NCBI GenBank assembly: GCA_028874195.1
Contig: JAPPLM010000047.1
Span: 113,126-177,125 of the forward strand
Direction: 5' to 3'
DNA from: Chloroflexota bacterium
GTDB taxonomy: Bacteria; Chloroflexota; UBA11872; VXOZ01
DNA: 64,000 nt
Notes under the pieces: generated by a model
Told to the model about the DNA's origin: nothing
What the model saw: the letters and a program-made list of their open reading frames with translations, nothing else
Databases searched by the model: none
Made by a program: the position numbers and the translations under genes
In this document: positions 42,959-52,410 of the stretch, in pieces
Layout: each line of letters opens with the position of its first letter
Numbering within the stretch: position 1 is the stretch's first letter

Positions 42959-44290
42959 TTATGTCGCTAGCGCCGGAATCTCCGGCGCCGGACCCACCAC
43001 CAAGGCGAGCCCGTCAACGTCATAGACCCAAATCTGGTCTCCTTCCGCGACCGTCTCTCCCACTGTGCGAGCGGACCACTCTTCCCCGGCAACGCGCACA
43101 ACGCCTTCCGGATCCAATGCCGTAACTGCCACACCTTCCTGTCCGACGATACGCTTCTGCCCACGGAACTGCTGAGGCTCCTTCTGTGATTGCGCGGCAA
43201 TTCGCAAGAGAAAGACAAGGAATGCGACAGTGAGCGCCACCATGAAGCCAAGCACCCAGGGCGAAACAAAGAACGGGCCGCCAAAGGGAGCGGTGAGCGG
43301 CTGGTAGAGCAGCAGCGTCCCCAGGATGAGCGCCACCACACCGCCGAATCCAAGGATACCAAGGCCGGGATTCTGGGCCTCGAACGCAATCAACGCCGCG
43401 GCAATGACCAGCAGCGCCACGCCGCCCCAATTGATCGGCAGCGTCCCGAAGGCCACCAACGCCAAGACGATGGCAATGGCCCCCACGACCGCTGGCAGCA
43501 CAGCGCCCGGGTTATAGAGCTCCGCAATTACGGCATACAGACCAATCAAGAAGAGCAGATAGGCGGTATTGGGATTGAGGATGAACTTGAGCGCTTGCTC
43601 AGCGACATTGTGTTCCATTTCACGCAGCGGCGCGCCGGCAACGACAAGCGTGCGTGTCCACGTGGGGGTCTGCACCTGGCGGCCGTCGAGTTTTGCGATA
43701 AGGTCGGGTATGTCCCGCGCAATCAAGTCGACGACATTGGATTTCACCGCTTCCTCTGCGGTCATCGTTTGGCTGGAGCGTACGGCCTGTTCCGCCCACT
43801 CGGCGTTCCGTCCCCGCAGCTCAGCCAAACTACGGATGTAGGCCACTGCTTCATTGGTCACCTTGTCGTCCATGTCGCCCAAGATCTGCCCGCCGCCCAC
43901 GGAAACCGGATGCGCGGCGCCGATGTCGGTGCCCGGGGCCATTACGGCGACGTGCGCCGCCATCGCCAGGAATGCCCCTGCGCTGGCCGCGCGCCCTCCC
44001 TGCGGGTAGACAAAGACGACTACAGGCACGGGTGACGCCAACATTCCCTGGACCATCGCGCGCATCGAGGAGTCGAGACCGCCGGGAGTATCAAGGAGGA
44101 CAATAAGCGCTTCCGCTTGGTCTGCAACGGCGCGGTCGAGGGCGCGCGCGAAGAGCCGCTCGGAGGCAGGATCGATGGCGCCGGTGATCCTCACGGTATC
44201 GACCGTGCCCATGCGCTCTTGCGCAAGCGCTCCGTCAATTAAAAGGAAGGCGGTAACCAGGACGAGTATGCCGAGCAGCACTCTTCGCAT
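42959..44290 (-). CDS. NfeD-1b: membrane-bound ClpP-class serine protease with NfeD domain
   Basis: This 443-residue protein has a signal peptide (VLLGILVLVTAFLLIDGALA) and a ClpP-class protease domain. The nucleophile is in GRAASAGAFLAMAA near 104, and the catalytic Lys is probably in MDDKVTNEAVAYI near 145. About five transmembrane segments (250-375) and a C-terminal OB-fold NfeD domain follow (GQEGVAVTALDPEGVVRVAGE). ATG 44290 follows GGGAGGA; the frame extends a further 700 bases upstream across the start of the next gene, but that part is not protein-like. With the downstream slipin gene it forms the classic membrane-quality-control pair. Confidence 0.9.
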   Translation of the reverse strand: MRRVLLGILVLVTAFLLIDGALAQERMGTVDTVRITGAIDPASERLFARALDRAVADQAEALIVLLDTPGGLDSSMRAMVQGMLASPVPVVVFVYPQGGRAASAGAFLAMAAHVAVMAPGTDIGAAHPVSVGGGQILGDMDDKVTNEAVAYIRSLAELRGRNAEWAEQAVRSSQTMTAEEAVKSNVVDLIARDIPDLIAKLDGRQVQTPTWTRTLVVAGAPLREMEHNVAEQALKFILNPNTAYLLFLIGLYAVIAELYNPGAVLPAVVGAIAIVLALVAFGTLPINWGGVALLVIAAALIAFEAQNPGLGILGFGGVVALILGTLLLYQPLTAPFGGPFFVSPWVLGFMVALTVAFLVFLLRIAAQSQKEPQQFRGQKRIVGQEGVAVTALDPEGVVRVAGEEWSARTVGETVAEGDQIWVYDVDGLALVVGPAPEIPALAT

Positions 44291-44539
44291 CGTCTTTCCT
44301 CCCATACCTCTTCTTTCATTATACTCCCGTTTGGAAACCTGCAATCGCATACGCGGCTTCTTCTCCAAGAAGCTGTGTGCGCTCCCCAATCTGCGCTTGC
44401 TGGGAGTCAATCTATCTGTCACGATGGGAGTGAATCCGATCTCTTGGCCCAATGTCCGCAGGCTAGAGGCCTGCCGGCTGCCAGGACATAGGTTTCTTGC
44501 CAGGCGCATCCATAACAGTATTCCTGAGAAAGACCCGGT

Positions 44540-46573
44540 ATGACGAACCTTTTGACAAAAGAGACAAGCCCATACCTCCTGCAGCATGCCATGAACCCCG
44601 TACATTGGTATCCCTGGGGCGAGGATGCGCTCGCGGCCGCACGAGAGTCGGAGCGGCCGATCTTGCTTTCCATCGGCTACTCGTCGTGCCACTGGTGCCA
44701 CGTGATGGCGCATGAGTCTTTTGAAGACGCAGACACAGCCGAGTACATGAACGAGCACTTCATCAATATCAAGGTGGACCGGGAAGAGCGTCCAGATATC
44801 GACGACATCTATATGAAAGCGGTACAGGGACTCACTGGACAAGGCGGCTGGCCGCTCACCGTGTTCCTCACGCCCTCGGGTAAACCCTTCTTTGGCGGCA
44901 CCTACTTTCCGCCAATGGCCCGCATGAACATGCCGTCTTTTCGGCAAGTAATGGAGGCGGTAATTGATGCTTGGCGACAGCGCCGCCAGCAAGTAGAGGA
45001 ACAATCGGAAAAGCTGCGCGAATTCATTGCCGAGCACACCGCTTTTGATCTTTCACCCACCACGCTCACGCTCACGACACTGCGAGAAGCGGGAGAGTCC
45101 ATTCAATCGAACTACGATCCAATCCACGGCGGTTTCGGCGCAGCGCCGAAGTTTCCCCAGGCAATGTCTTTGGACTTCCTGCTGCGCAGATACCACCGCA
45201 CGCAAGACCTCAGCCTGCTCAACGCCATTACGAAAACCCTGGACAGTATGGCGTACGGCGGCATCTATGATCAGCTTGGCGGCGGCTTTCACCGTTACTC
45301 GGTGGATGCACAGTGGCTGGTGCCCCACTTCGAGAAGATGCTCTACGATAACGCTTTACTGAGCCGCGCGTACCTTGATGCTTTCATGCGCACGCGCAAT
45401 CCGCTCTATGAACGGATCGCTTGCGAAACGCTGGACTACGTGCGCCGCGAGATGACCGACGAGGCCGGTGGCTTCTACTCCGCCCAGGATGCCGACAGCG
45501 AGGGCGAGGAGGGCAAGTACTACGTCTGGACGCCTGCTGAGATCGAAGCGGTGGTGGGGGCAGATGATGCCCGCCTCTTCAGCAGCTATTACGGCGTGAC
45601 GCCTGACGGCAATTTTGAGGGTAAGAACATCCTCTTTCTGAGCGAGGGCGTGGAGGCCGGTCTGAGCGAGGAGGAGATCAAGCAGGTGCGCACCGTCCTC
45701 AATCCGCAACTCCTGGAAGCACGCGCCGAGCGCGTCAAACCGGAAACTGACACGAAAGTGATTTCCGGTTGGAACGGCCTGATGCTCCAATCGTTCGCTC
45801 AAGCCGCCCGCCAGTTGGGCCGTCCCACGGACCTTGAAACGGCCATCGCCAATGGCGAGTTCTTGCTCGGCACGATGGTGCAGGGCGACCGGCTGGCCCA
45901 CACGTATACGCCTGGCAAGGCTGCAGGGCTTGGCTTTCTGGAGGACTATGGCAGTGTAGCCGTTGGCTTTCTTGCTCTGTATGAAGCCACGTTCGATACC
46001 AAGTGGTTCAGCGCGGCGCGCCGTCTCTGCGATACCGTCTTACGGGAATTCCATGATGGGAACGGCGTCTTTTACGACACCTCCAAGCAGCACCAAGAAC
46101 TCATCGTGCGACCGCGCAACCTCTTCGATAACGCCGTGCCTTCCGGCACGTCGCTTGCCTGCGACGCCCTGCTGAGAGTATATGCCTACACCGGAGACAG
46201 CACGTATTCCGATCCAGTAGAGGCGGCGCTCCGCTTGCAGGCAAGTGCCTTGACCAAGGCGCCGAGCGCGTTCGGCAGAATGCTGAGCGTGGCCGACAAC
46301 CTATTGGCCCCGATCAAGGAAGTCGCCATCGTCGGCGACCCGGCAGCGCAAGACACCCAGTCGCTCTTGGAGAGCATCAACGGACAGTACGCGCCGGACA
46401 TCGTGCTGGCGGTGCGGCACCCTGAGGACGTTGCGGCGGCGAATGACGTTCCCCTGCTCGTAGAGCGGCATCTCGTTGGCGGCGAGGCAACTGCCTATGT
46501 TTGCCGCCAGTTTGTTTGCAAGCGGCCCACGACGGACCCGGCAGAATTACGCTCCCAGGTGGCAACGTCGTAG
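44540..46573 (+). CDS. YyaL/DUF255-family thioredoxin-domain protein
   Basis: This 677-residue protein starts [20 protein letters not shown], typical of DUF255. The thioredoxin-like domain has the CxxC motif [16 protein letters not shown] near 50 and [24 protein letters not shown]. The remainder (about 190-660) is an alpha/alpha-barrel resembling N-acylglucosamine 2-epimerase and six-hairpin glycosidases, with [14 protein letters not shown] and [17 protein letters not shown]. The family is widespread but its biochemical role is undefined; the human relative is SPATA20. ATG 44540 gives the full family length. It is divergent from nfeD. Confidence 0.92.
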   Translation: MTNLLTKETSPYLLQHAMNPVHWYPWGEDALAAARESERPILLSIGYSSCHWCHVMAHESFEDADTAEYMNEHFINIKVDREERPDIDDIYMKAVQGLTGQGGWPLTVFLTPSGKPFFGGTYFPPMARMNMPSFRQVMEAVIDAWRQRRQQVEEQSEKLREFIAEHTAFDLSPTTLTLTTLREAGESIQSNYDPIHGGFGAAPKFPQAMSLDFLLRRYHRTQDLSLLNAITKTLDSMAYGGIYDQLGGGFHRYSVDAQWLVPHFEKMLYDNALLSRAYLDAFMRTRNPLYERIACETLDYVRREMTDEAGGFYSAQDADSEGEEGKYYVWTPAEIEAVVGADDARLFSSYYGVTPDGNFEGKNILFLSEGVEAGLSEEEIKQVRTVLNPQLLEARAERVKPETDTKVISGWNGLMLQSFAQAARQLGRPTDLETAIANGEFLLGTMVQGDRLAHTYTPGKAAGLGFLEDYGSVAVGFLALYEATFDTKWFSAARRLCDTVLREFHDGNGVFYDTSKQHQELIVRPRNLFDNAVPSGTSLACDALLRVYAYTGDSTYSDPVEAALRLQASALTKAPSAFGRMLSVADNLLAPIKEVAIVGDPAAQDTQSLLESINGQYAPDIVLAVRHPEDVAAANDVPLLVERHLVGGEATAYVCRQFVCKRPTTDPAELRSQVATS

Positions 46574-46614
46574 CGCCGGAGCATCTCTAAGCCAAACACA
46601 GTCGTAGAACAAAC

Positions 46615-46642
46615 GTAGGGGCACGATATATCGTGCCCCTAC
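46615..46642. repeat. Perfect 28-base palindrome (GTAGGGGCACGATA and its complement)
   Basis: The left arm GTAGGGGCACGATA is followed directly by its reverse complement, giving 28 bases with no mismatch and no loop. It lies 42 bases after the YyaL stop. It may be an inverted-repeat mobile unit, protein-binding site or terminator; it has no other full copy in the window. Confidence 0.85.
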
Positions 46643-46690
46643 TACGCTTTGGACCTCTGATGTCGGAATTAGGTCCCAATTGTCCGAATC

Positions 46691-46741
46691 CGTGATTCCC
46701 GCGAAAGCTCGCCCCCGCAGGGGGCGCGGAATCCATCTTTG
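46691..46741. repeat. Composite ATTCCCGC repeat with nested GC palindrome
   Basis: GATTCCCGCGAAAGC and GCGGAATCCATC are the two sides of the ATTCCCG family. A second palindrome, GCCCCCGCAGGGGGC, sits at the far side of the usual loop, suggesting insertion of one repeat into another. Confidence 0.75.
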
Positions 46742-46793
46742 ACTTCCATTCAGTGAAATCCCAATCGAGCAGTAGCTTATATCCACACCGGCA

Positions 46794-47516
46794 CTACATC
46801 ATGCTGCGCGCCACGTTGCCGCCATAGGCAGATTCGCCGCGCACCAGCAACCGATAGGGATCTTGCACACCAGCCAACTCATCCACGCTCACGTAGCCCA
46901 TGGTCATGCTCGTGCGCGTGCCGGTGGTGAGGTTCGTGCCGACGCGGTGGAAAATCTGGCTATCGATCACCGCAAGGCCGCCGGCGGGACTGGGCACTGG
47001 GACCTCTTGTTGGCGGATTTCATCGGTGATGACACTTTCGACGCTCGTTGAGGTGCCGGGATTCTGAATCCAATTGAAGAGGTGCGTGCCGGGAACCACA
47101 TGCGTGCAGCCGTTCTCAACGGTGGCCTCTTCCAAGTAAAACAGCACCGTCACGATATCCCGCGTCCACTGAAGCACGTCGCGGTGCAGCCCTGTGTAGC
47201 CGCGAGAAGGCGGATTCAGCGTGCTGTGGTTGTGACGGTTCGTGATGAGTTCGATGTTGGGCCCCAGCAGCGACTCCAGGGAGTCAAGCACAAGCGGGCT
47301 GGTCGCGACTTCTCTAAAGATTGGGTCGCGATTGAGTAACTGTGAAAGCCTGATCACGTCTCCGTGTTTGTCCCGCACAATAGGCTCAACCTCGTTCTCT
47401 ACGTCTTTGCGAATGGCTTCTTTGAGCTGCGCTACCGTTTCGTCGGACATGCGACCCGGCAGACGCAAGAAACCATTGTGGCGGAAGAGCTTTATCTGAT
47501 CATCGGAAAGCGCCAT
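46794..47516 (-). CDS. Phytanoyl-CoA dioxygenase-family (PhyH) oxygenase
   Basis: This 240-residue Fe(II)/2-oxoglutarate oxygenase has the iron motif GYTGLHRDVLQW near 110 (HxD) and the distal His in DSQIFHRVGTNLTTGTRTS near 190. The downstream Arg should bind 2-oxoglutarate. The start MALSDDQIKLFRHNGFLRLPG is typical for bacterial PhyH proteins. Bacterial members hydroxylate a wide range of small molecules, including ectoine, phosphonates and natural products. No dedicated pathway surrounds it, and the next gene on the strand is a solute-binding protein. Confidence 0.9.
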   Translation of the reverse strand: MALSDDQIKLFRHNGFLRLPGRMSDETVAQLKEAIRKDVENEVEPIVRDKHGDVIRLSQLLNRDPIFREVATSPLVLDSLESLLGPNIELITNRHNHSTLNPPSRGYTGLHRDVLQWTRDIVTVLFYLEEATVENGCTHVVPGTHLFNWIQNPGTSTSVESVITDEIRQQEVPVPSPAGGLAVIDSQIFHRVGTNLTTGTRTSMTMGYVSVDELAGVQDPYRLLVRGESAYGGNVARSMM

Positions 47517-47656
47517 ATGTGCACTCCTGTAGCAATTTCAGTTGGCTTAAATGACCGTTACCACTCTTTACTAGCACCATAATACGCTGCACCGCGCCAT
47601 TGTGCATCCGGCCAGTAATGCTGCCAGATTCCCATAGGAGATCTTGCTCAAAAGAA

Positions 47657-47686
47657 CACCCGTCCTGCCTCTGTGCAGGACGGGTG
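47657..47686 (-). terminator. Rho-independent terminator of the second binding-protein gene
   Basis: CACCCGTCCTGC and GCAGGACGGGTG form a perfect 12-bp stem with a six-base loop. On the minus strand it is followed by TTCTTTTG. It lies 36 bases after the stop of the minus-strand gene. Confidence 0.85.
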
Positions 47687-47722
47687 CAAATGTGCCCCAA
47701 TCTGAATGTCGACTACTGACGG

Positions 47723-49114
47723 CTAGCCGTCGATGCGGGCCTTCCATTCGTCGAGAATGGCCTGCATGTCGTGCTCGGCTGCCGCCAGGCCTTCCTGCGG
47801 CGTCAACTTGCCCGAGGTCACGTCGTCGACCAACGGTATTCGCCAGCGTCGGCGCAGGGCCTCAGCACCGGGGATACCCACGTTACCCACACGATGCGGG
47901 ATCATCTCATTCTGCAACAGCAAGAACGGGTCGTTCTCGTGGAACTCAACGGATTCAGTCACGGAGATGCGAATTGGAATACGGTCGAAGCGCTTCGCGA
48001 ACTTCAGATTCCATTCCGGTCGGGCGCCAAATTCGATGAAAGCCCAGCCACCATCGGGGTTGCTGGCGCTATTGCCAATGTGCCACGTATGCGTGCCGCC
48101 CCAGGTGGCATGCTTGTCAGTGGAACGTGGACGCGGATACGGCATGAAGTGGAAGGTGAGTTCCGGCGCATGGACCCGCAGCCACTCGCCGCGCTCAGCA
48201 TACGTCGCCCAGTAGTTGGCGATGCGGCCGTCGTTGAAGTGCACGTTAGACCGAATGCCACTGCCCCTGAGCTGCTTTACGTTGTCCCAGCCGCCCTGGA
48301 GGTCAAAGATCTTCTTCAGCCACGTGAGCGCCTCCACGGCCTCCGGGCTATTGATCGTGACCGTCCAGCGGTCCTCGCTAAAGCGCGAGCCGCCAAGCTG
48401 CGTCAGGGGAACAATCCACTCATTGTGGCCGCCGCTGCCCCAGAACGGCGCGTAGCCGGAGACAGTGAGCACGCCGCCCGCGTCCACCTTCGAGGTCCTT
48501 GTGACCACCTCTTCCATCTCATCCCAGTACTGGGGCGGGTTTTCCGGATCAAGTCCCGCTTCCAAATAGCTCTCCGACCGCATGTACATGACGCGCAGGT
48601 CGGGAGAGTAGGAAAAGCCGTAGAGCTTGCCGTCCCAGTAGTTCTCAGCGAAGAGCGATTCCCAGTACTCACTCATGTCGACACCGGAGGCTTTGACGCG
48701 GGGCAAAAGGTCGGTGGCCACACCGGTCAGCCCCCACTCCGGCGAGAACCAGTCGCCGCCGGAAGCAACATCCGGCGAAGAGCCCGCCGCAGCAGCGGTG
48801 ATTACGGTGTTCCACAGGCTCGCCGGTGTTGAGCCCACAACACGAACCTTGTTGTCGTATGCCTCGCGGAAGGCATTGGATATCTCACCGCCGGTGTCTG
48901 AGCCAAAGTCGTACTTGGTGGGACTCCAGACGGTCACCACACCTTCTACGGCGCCCGGCTCCGTCATGGCCTCGGGTGCTTCGGCTTCCGGCTCTGCGTC
49001 CGCTGGCGCCATTTCTCCTGCTGGCTGGACGCCACAGGCCGCCGCCAAGAGCGTCGCCGCGCCAATCCCGGCTCCCGCCAGGAAACCGCGTCGCGAAACA
49101 TGCGCTGCTTTCAC
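47723..49114 (-). CDS. Extracellular solute-binding lipoprotein 2 (ABC family 1)
   Basis: This 463-residue binding protein has a signal HVSRRGFLAGAGIGAATLLAAACG; the RR motif suggests Tat export and AAAC is the lipobox. An acidic, Glu/Pro-rich linker runs to about residue 58, then the SBP fold (VVTVWSPTKYDFGSDTGGEI and YMRSESYLEAGLDPENPPQYWDEM). It resembles the 5202-6584 protein in several segments, such as the GLDPExPP motif, the GGxHxW motif and FDRIPIR near the C-terminus, so the two are paralogues. ATG 49114 follows GGAGGGG. There are no permeases nearby. The promoter and terminator make it monocistronic. Confidence 0.9.
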   Translation of the reverse strand: MKAAHVSRRGFLAGAGIGAATLLAAACGVQPAGEMAPADAEPEAEAPEAMTEPGAVEGVVTVWSPTKYDFGSDTGGEISNAFREAYDNKVRVVGSTPASLWNTVITAAAAGSSPDVASGGDWFSPEWGLTGVATDLLPRVKASGVDMSEYWESLFAENYWDGKLYGFSYSPDLRVMYMRSESYLEAGLDPENPPQYWDEMEEVVTRTSKVDAGGVLTVSGYAPFWGSGGHNEWIVPLTQLGGSRFSEDRWTVTINSPEAVEALTWLKKIFDLQGGWDNVKQLRGSGIRSNVHFNDGRIANYWATYAERGEWLRVHAPELTFHFMPYPRPRSTDKHATWGGTHTWHIGNSASNPDGGWAFIEFGARPEWNLKFAKRFDRIPIRISVTESVEFHENDPFLLLQNEMIPHRVGNVGIPGAEALRRRWRIPLVDDVTSGKLTPQEGLAAAEHDMQAILDEWKARIDG

Positions 49115-49156
49115 TGTTCCCCTCCTTGATTTGGAGTGCGATTTGTCATCGAAACA

Positions 49157-49185
49157 ACCCTACCATCCTGCACAAACATAGTCAA
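49157..49185 (-). promoter_or_regulatory. Promoter of binding-protein gene 2
   Basis: On the minus strand, TTGACT (49185-49180) and TAGGGT (49162-49157) are 17 bases apart, 42 bases before the start codon. The pattern matches the promoter of the first binding-protein gene. Confidence 0.5.
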
Positions 49186-49343
49186 TGACTCTGAATAATA
49201 TCCCGTTTAGCTGTAACGAAAGTCGCTGCCAACCGCCCTCAAATCTGTGCTTTTCGTGTATGGAGATAAATGAGGCAAATAGGGGCGTTTCGCGCTCACA
49301 TGAAGTCATACTGAGTTTGTCGTGGTGCGTGTATCCCGCCCAA

Positions 49344-49377
49344 CCGTTCACACTTCGACAGGCTCAGTGCGAACGGT
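49344..49377. repeat. Dispersed repeat, CTTCGACAGGCTCAGTGCGA family
   Basis: CCGTTCACACTTCGACAGGC followed by TCAGTGCGAACGG lies between the divergent binding-protein and accD genes. It matches the copies at 8463 and 8521. Apart from the promoters, the rest of this 406-base gap shows nothing recognised. Confidence 0.85.
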
Positions 49378-49470
49378 TGAACTGCTCGTGCCTCTCATCC
49401 AGCATCCCAATCCTTCTCGTGCCGTGTGCGCATATCCAAGAACCCAGATATATACCCAAAACGGCGCCAT

Positions 49471-49479
49471 TGGTATAAT
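49471..49479 (+). promoter_or_regulatory. Extended -10 promoter of accD-accA
   Basis: TGGTATAAT is a TGn-extended consensus -10 element, 41 bases before the accD start. The -35 region is poor, as is usual for extended -10 promoters. Confidence 0.55.
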
Positions 49480-49520
49480 GTCTACGGAGTAGTTTTCACA
49501 CCCCCGGTTCAACGTGACCT

Positions 49521-50447
49521 ATGCAAAGACTCTTCCGCAATCAAGAGCGGCGCTTTGGCCTCTTGCCCGGCAGGCAACGGCAGCCGGACGTGCCCGATGA
49601 ACTCTGGGAAAAGTGCGCCGGCTGCGGCGAGATGATTTATTTGGCGGAGTTTGAGCAGAATGCTCACGTCTGCCCTAAATGCGACCATCACGCCCGCCTG
49701 AGCGCGCGCAAGCGTGTGCAGTTTCTCCTCGATCCCGATACGTTTGCCGAGCGTGACAGCACGATGCGCTCGCAAGACATCCTGAACTTCGAGCGGCCCG
49801 AGCGCAGTTACGAGCAGAAACTCGAGGACGAGGCAGGCAAAGCCGGCATACCCGAATCCGTCATCTACGGCACCGGCACAATCCGTGGCGAAGATGTAGT
49901 GCTGGCCGTCATCGACACGAACTTCTTTATGGCAACGATGGGCTCTGTGGTTGGTGAGAAGATTACGCGCGCCATCGAACTCGCCACGGAGACGCGCACG
50001 CCGCTGGTCATCGTGGCGGCGTCAGCCGGCGCGCGCATGGAAGAAGGCATGTTTTCGCTCATGCAGATGGCCAAGACCTCTGCCGCTTTGACGCGACTGC
50101 ACGAGGCCCGCGTACTTTACGTATCGGTGCTCACCGACCCAACTCTTGCCGGCGTTACCGCCAGCTTTGCGACTCTCGCCGACGTGATCATCGCTGAGCC
50201 GCAAGCCACCATCGGCTTCACCGGACCTCGCCTCATCGAACAGATCACCCATGCCAAGTTGCCCGCCGGAACCCACTCAGCCGAATTCATGATCGAGCGC
50301 GGTATGGTGGATTGCATCGTGCCGCGCAATGACTTGAGACGCACGCTTGCGCGCCTCAGTGGTCTTTACTCCTCACAGACAAATAATCCTTCCACCGACG
50401 GTATGCCGCTGTCGGACAACGGTGTGCGAGCGAAGGCTACATCCTAA
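49521..50447 (+). CDS. accD: Acetyl-CoA carboxylase carboxyltransferase subunit beta
   Basis: AccD with AccA transfers carboxyl from biotin to acetyl-CoA, making malonyl-CoA for fatty acid synthesis. The 308-residue protein has the N-terminal zinc ribbon, with CAGCGEM near 33 and CPKCDHH near 52. The crotonase-like carboxyltransferase core follows: MGSVVGEKITRAIELA, VAASAGARMEEGMFSLMQMAKT and LTDPTLAGVTASFATLADVIIAEP. ATG 49521 gives the usual N-terminus. accA starts three bases after its stop, so the two are co-expressed. Confidence 0.96.
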   Translation: MQRLFRNQERRFGLLPGRQRQPDVPDELWEKCAGCGEMIYLAEFEQNAHVCPKCDHHARLSARKRVQFLLDPDTFAERDSTMRSQDILNFERPERSYEQKLEDEAGKAGIPESVIYGTGTIRGEDVVLAVIDTNFFMATMGSVVGEKITRAIELATETRTPLVIVAASAGARMEEGMFSLMQMAKTSAALTRLHEARVLYVSVLTDPTLAGVTASFATLADVIIAEPQATIGFTGPRLIEQITHAKLPAGTHSAEFMIERGMVDCIVPRNDLRRTLARLSGLYSSQTNNPSTDGMPLSDNGVRAKATS

Positions 50448-50450
50448 GCT

Positions 50451-51401
50451 ATGGCCTACGAATTTGAACAAGAACTTGTCGACCTGCGCGAACGCATCGA
50501 ATCCATGGAGTCCGAGCTAAAGAACGGCGCCCCGGACGATGCGGCTCAGGAGTTGAAGTCGCTCCGTACTGAACTGGAGCGGCAAACGGCGGACGTATTT
50601 GCCAAGCTTTCACCATGGGAGCGGGTGCAGCTTGCGCGGCACCCGCAGCGGCCGCGCACACTGGATTTCATACGCTATGCGTTTACCGATTTTGTGGAAT
50701 TGCACGGCGACCGCCACTACGGCGACGATCTGGCGGTAGTCGGCGGCCCGGCCCGCCTGAACGACACACCGGTGATGGTAGTGGGCCACCAGAAGGGCAC
50801 AGATGCCCAGGATAATCAGCAACGTAATTTTGGCATGGCGCACCCGGAGGGCTTCCGCAAAGCGCGGCGGCTCATGCTCCAGGCCGAGAAGTTCCGCCTG
50901 CCGCTCTTCACGTTCCTCGACATCCCCGGGGCCAGTCCTTTCCTGGCCGATGAGGAGCGGGGCCAGGCGTGGGCAATTGCCGAGAATCTGCTGACGATGA
51001 GCCAACTGCGGACACCTATCATCGTCACCGTCATTGGCGAAGGCGGCAGCGGCGGCGCCTTGGCGCTGGGTATCGGCGACCGTGTCCTCATGCTCGAGTT
51101 CAGCATGTATTCGGTTGCTTCACCGGAAGGCGCCGCATCCATAGTCTGGAAAGACGCTAAGTTTGCGCCCGAAGCAGCGAATTCGCTGAAACCATTCGCC
51201 CACGACCTCAAATCCCTCGGCATCGTCCACCGTGTGGTTCCGGAACCGCCCGGCGGCGCCCACGTAGACCCCCGTGGCGCGGCGCTGGCGCTTAAAACCG
51301 CCCTGGCCGCAGAGCTAGACACACTCCAAGACCTCCCACTTGCCACACTGGTTGAGCAGCGCTACGACTTCTATCGCTCCCTCGGCGTCGTGGCCCCGTA
51401 G
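50451..51401 (+). CDS. accA: Acetyl-CoA carboxylase carboxyltransferase subunit alpha
   Basis: AccA partners with AccD in the carboxyltransferase of acetyl-CoA carboxylase. The 316 residues include the N-terminal helical region (FEQELVDLRERIESMESEL), KLSPWERVQLARHPQRPRTLDFI, FVELHGDRHYGDDLAVVGGPA, FGMAHPEGFRKARRLMLQAEKF and VIGEGGSGGALALGIGDRVLM. The segment FLDIPGASPFLADEERGQA has Ile-Pro in place of the common Thr-Pro. It directly follows accD with a three-base gap, the standard arrangement outside Proteobacteria. Confidence 0.96.
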   Translation: MAYEFEQELVDLRERIESMESELKNGAPDDAAQELKSLRTELERQTADVFAKLSPWERVQLARHPQRPRTLDFIRYAFTDFVELHGDRHYGDDLAVVGGPARLNDTPVMVVGHQKGTDAQDNQQRNFGMAHPEGFRKARRLMLQAEKFRLPLFTFLDIPGASPFLADEERGQAWAIAENLLTMSQLRTPIIVTVIGEGGSGGALALGIGDRVLMLEFSMYSVASPEGAASIVWKDAKFAPEAANSLKPFAHDLKSLGIVHRVVPEPPGGAHVDPRGAALALKTALAAELDTLQDLPLATLVEQRYDFYRSLGVVAP

Positions 51402-51618
51402 TAGGTCCTCGCCTCGTCTCTCCCGGTATTGTGGAGCACAGTGTGAGCGCGGAAGGCACGTTCGCGCATCCCTTGGTTCAATAGGTTGAGCAAAAAGCGA
51501 TCATCGAACCGCCAGACATGAACTCCCCGTACGCACCGCACATAGTTGGAGTTGCACCCATGACGTGGGAACCCGTGGCTGGCGCAGTCGTGATCGTGGT
51601 TGATCCACCACCAAGAAC

Positions 51619-52398
51619 ATGAACTCGCAAGACTGTGCGTACACGGTTGCCGTTCTGGCCGACGTCCACGGCAATGCGGCCGCTTTGCGGGCGGTGCTGA
51701 ATGCCTTGGACAGTCAGCACTACGACACAATGGTCTTTGCAGGCGATCTAGTTCTCAACGGTCCGCGCCCGGCAGAGACGTTGGACATAATTCGCGGTCT
51801 GAATGTGCAGGCAATCTATGGCAATGCCGACCGGTATGTCTGCGATCCATGTCATCCTGATCCCGGCGTGCAGTGGGCGCGTGAACGGCTTGATCCTGAT
51901 GCTATTGCGTGGCTGGCCGGACTGCCGCTCTCGCACCGCATTACTCCTCCGGGTGGAGAGTCTCCCAATGATGATCTGCTCATCGTCCACGCCACGCCGA
52001 CAGACGTTGGAGCAGGCCTGATTCTGCAGCCTGACCGCTTCGGCCTGCTGCAGGTCACCCCGCAGCCGAAAGCCGAGCGGTTGCTTGGTTCAGCCCAAGC
52101 GGACCTCATTCTTGCCGGTCACCTTCACTACGCCTCCTCAGGAAATGTAGGTGAGCAGCGGTGTGCAACCGTAGGTTCCGTGGGCTTTCCGTGTGATGGC
52201 GACACACGCGCCGCCTACGCGCGAGCTATCTGGGACGGTCATACCTGGGAGGTGCAGCACTGCCGCATAGACTACAACTATCTGCAGGTGGCGGCGGAGA
52301 TTGGGCGTTCCAGTTTCCCATTTGCCGCAAATTCGGCTGAGCGACTGCGACGGGCTCGGTTCATTCCCCAAGAGCAGCGCGTAGTCCACAGCAGTTAG
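51619..52398 (+). CDS. Calcineurin-like metallophosphoesterase (YfcE/DUF2437-like)
   Basis: This 259-residue phosphoesterase has the full motif set: VLADVHGNAAAL near 12 (DxHxN), VFAGDLVLNGPRP near 40 (GD), AIYGNADRYV near 65 (GN), LIVHATPTDVG near 117 and LILAGHLHYA near 160 (GHxH). It lacks a signal peptide, so it is cytosolic. Such enzymes hydrolyse phosphodiesters or phosphorylated metabolites; their native substrates are mostly unknown. The M19 dipeptidase gene starts 13 bases downstream, so an operon is likely. Confidence 0.9.
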   Translation: MNSQDCAYTVAVLADVHGNAAALRAVLNALDSQHYDTMVFAGDLVLNGPRPAETLDIIRGLNVQAIYGNADRYVCDPCHPDPGVQWARERLDPDAIAWLAGLPLSHRITPPGGESPNDDLLIVHATPTDVGAGLILQPDRFGLLQVTPQPKAERLLGSAQADLILAGHLHYASSGNVGEQRCATVGSVGFPCDGDTRAAYARAIWDGHTWEVQHCRIDYNYLQVAAEIGRSSFPFAANSAERLRRARFIPQEQRVVHSS

Positions 52399-52410
52399 TG
52401 AGGAACGATC

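Noticed and set aside
44291..45037. N-terminal extension of the NfeD frame
   Set aside because: It overlaps the start of the YyaL-like gene on the other strand. The real start, ATG 44290, has GGGAGGA and begins a signal peptide.
47771..48832. 353-codon plus-strand open frame opposite the second binding protein
   Set aside because: It shows no family features, and the minus-strand gene has a promoter, signal and terminator.
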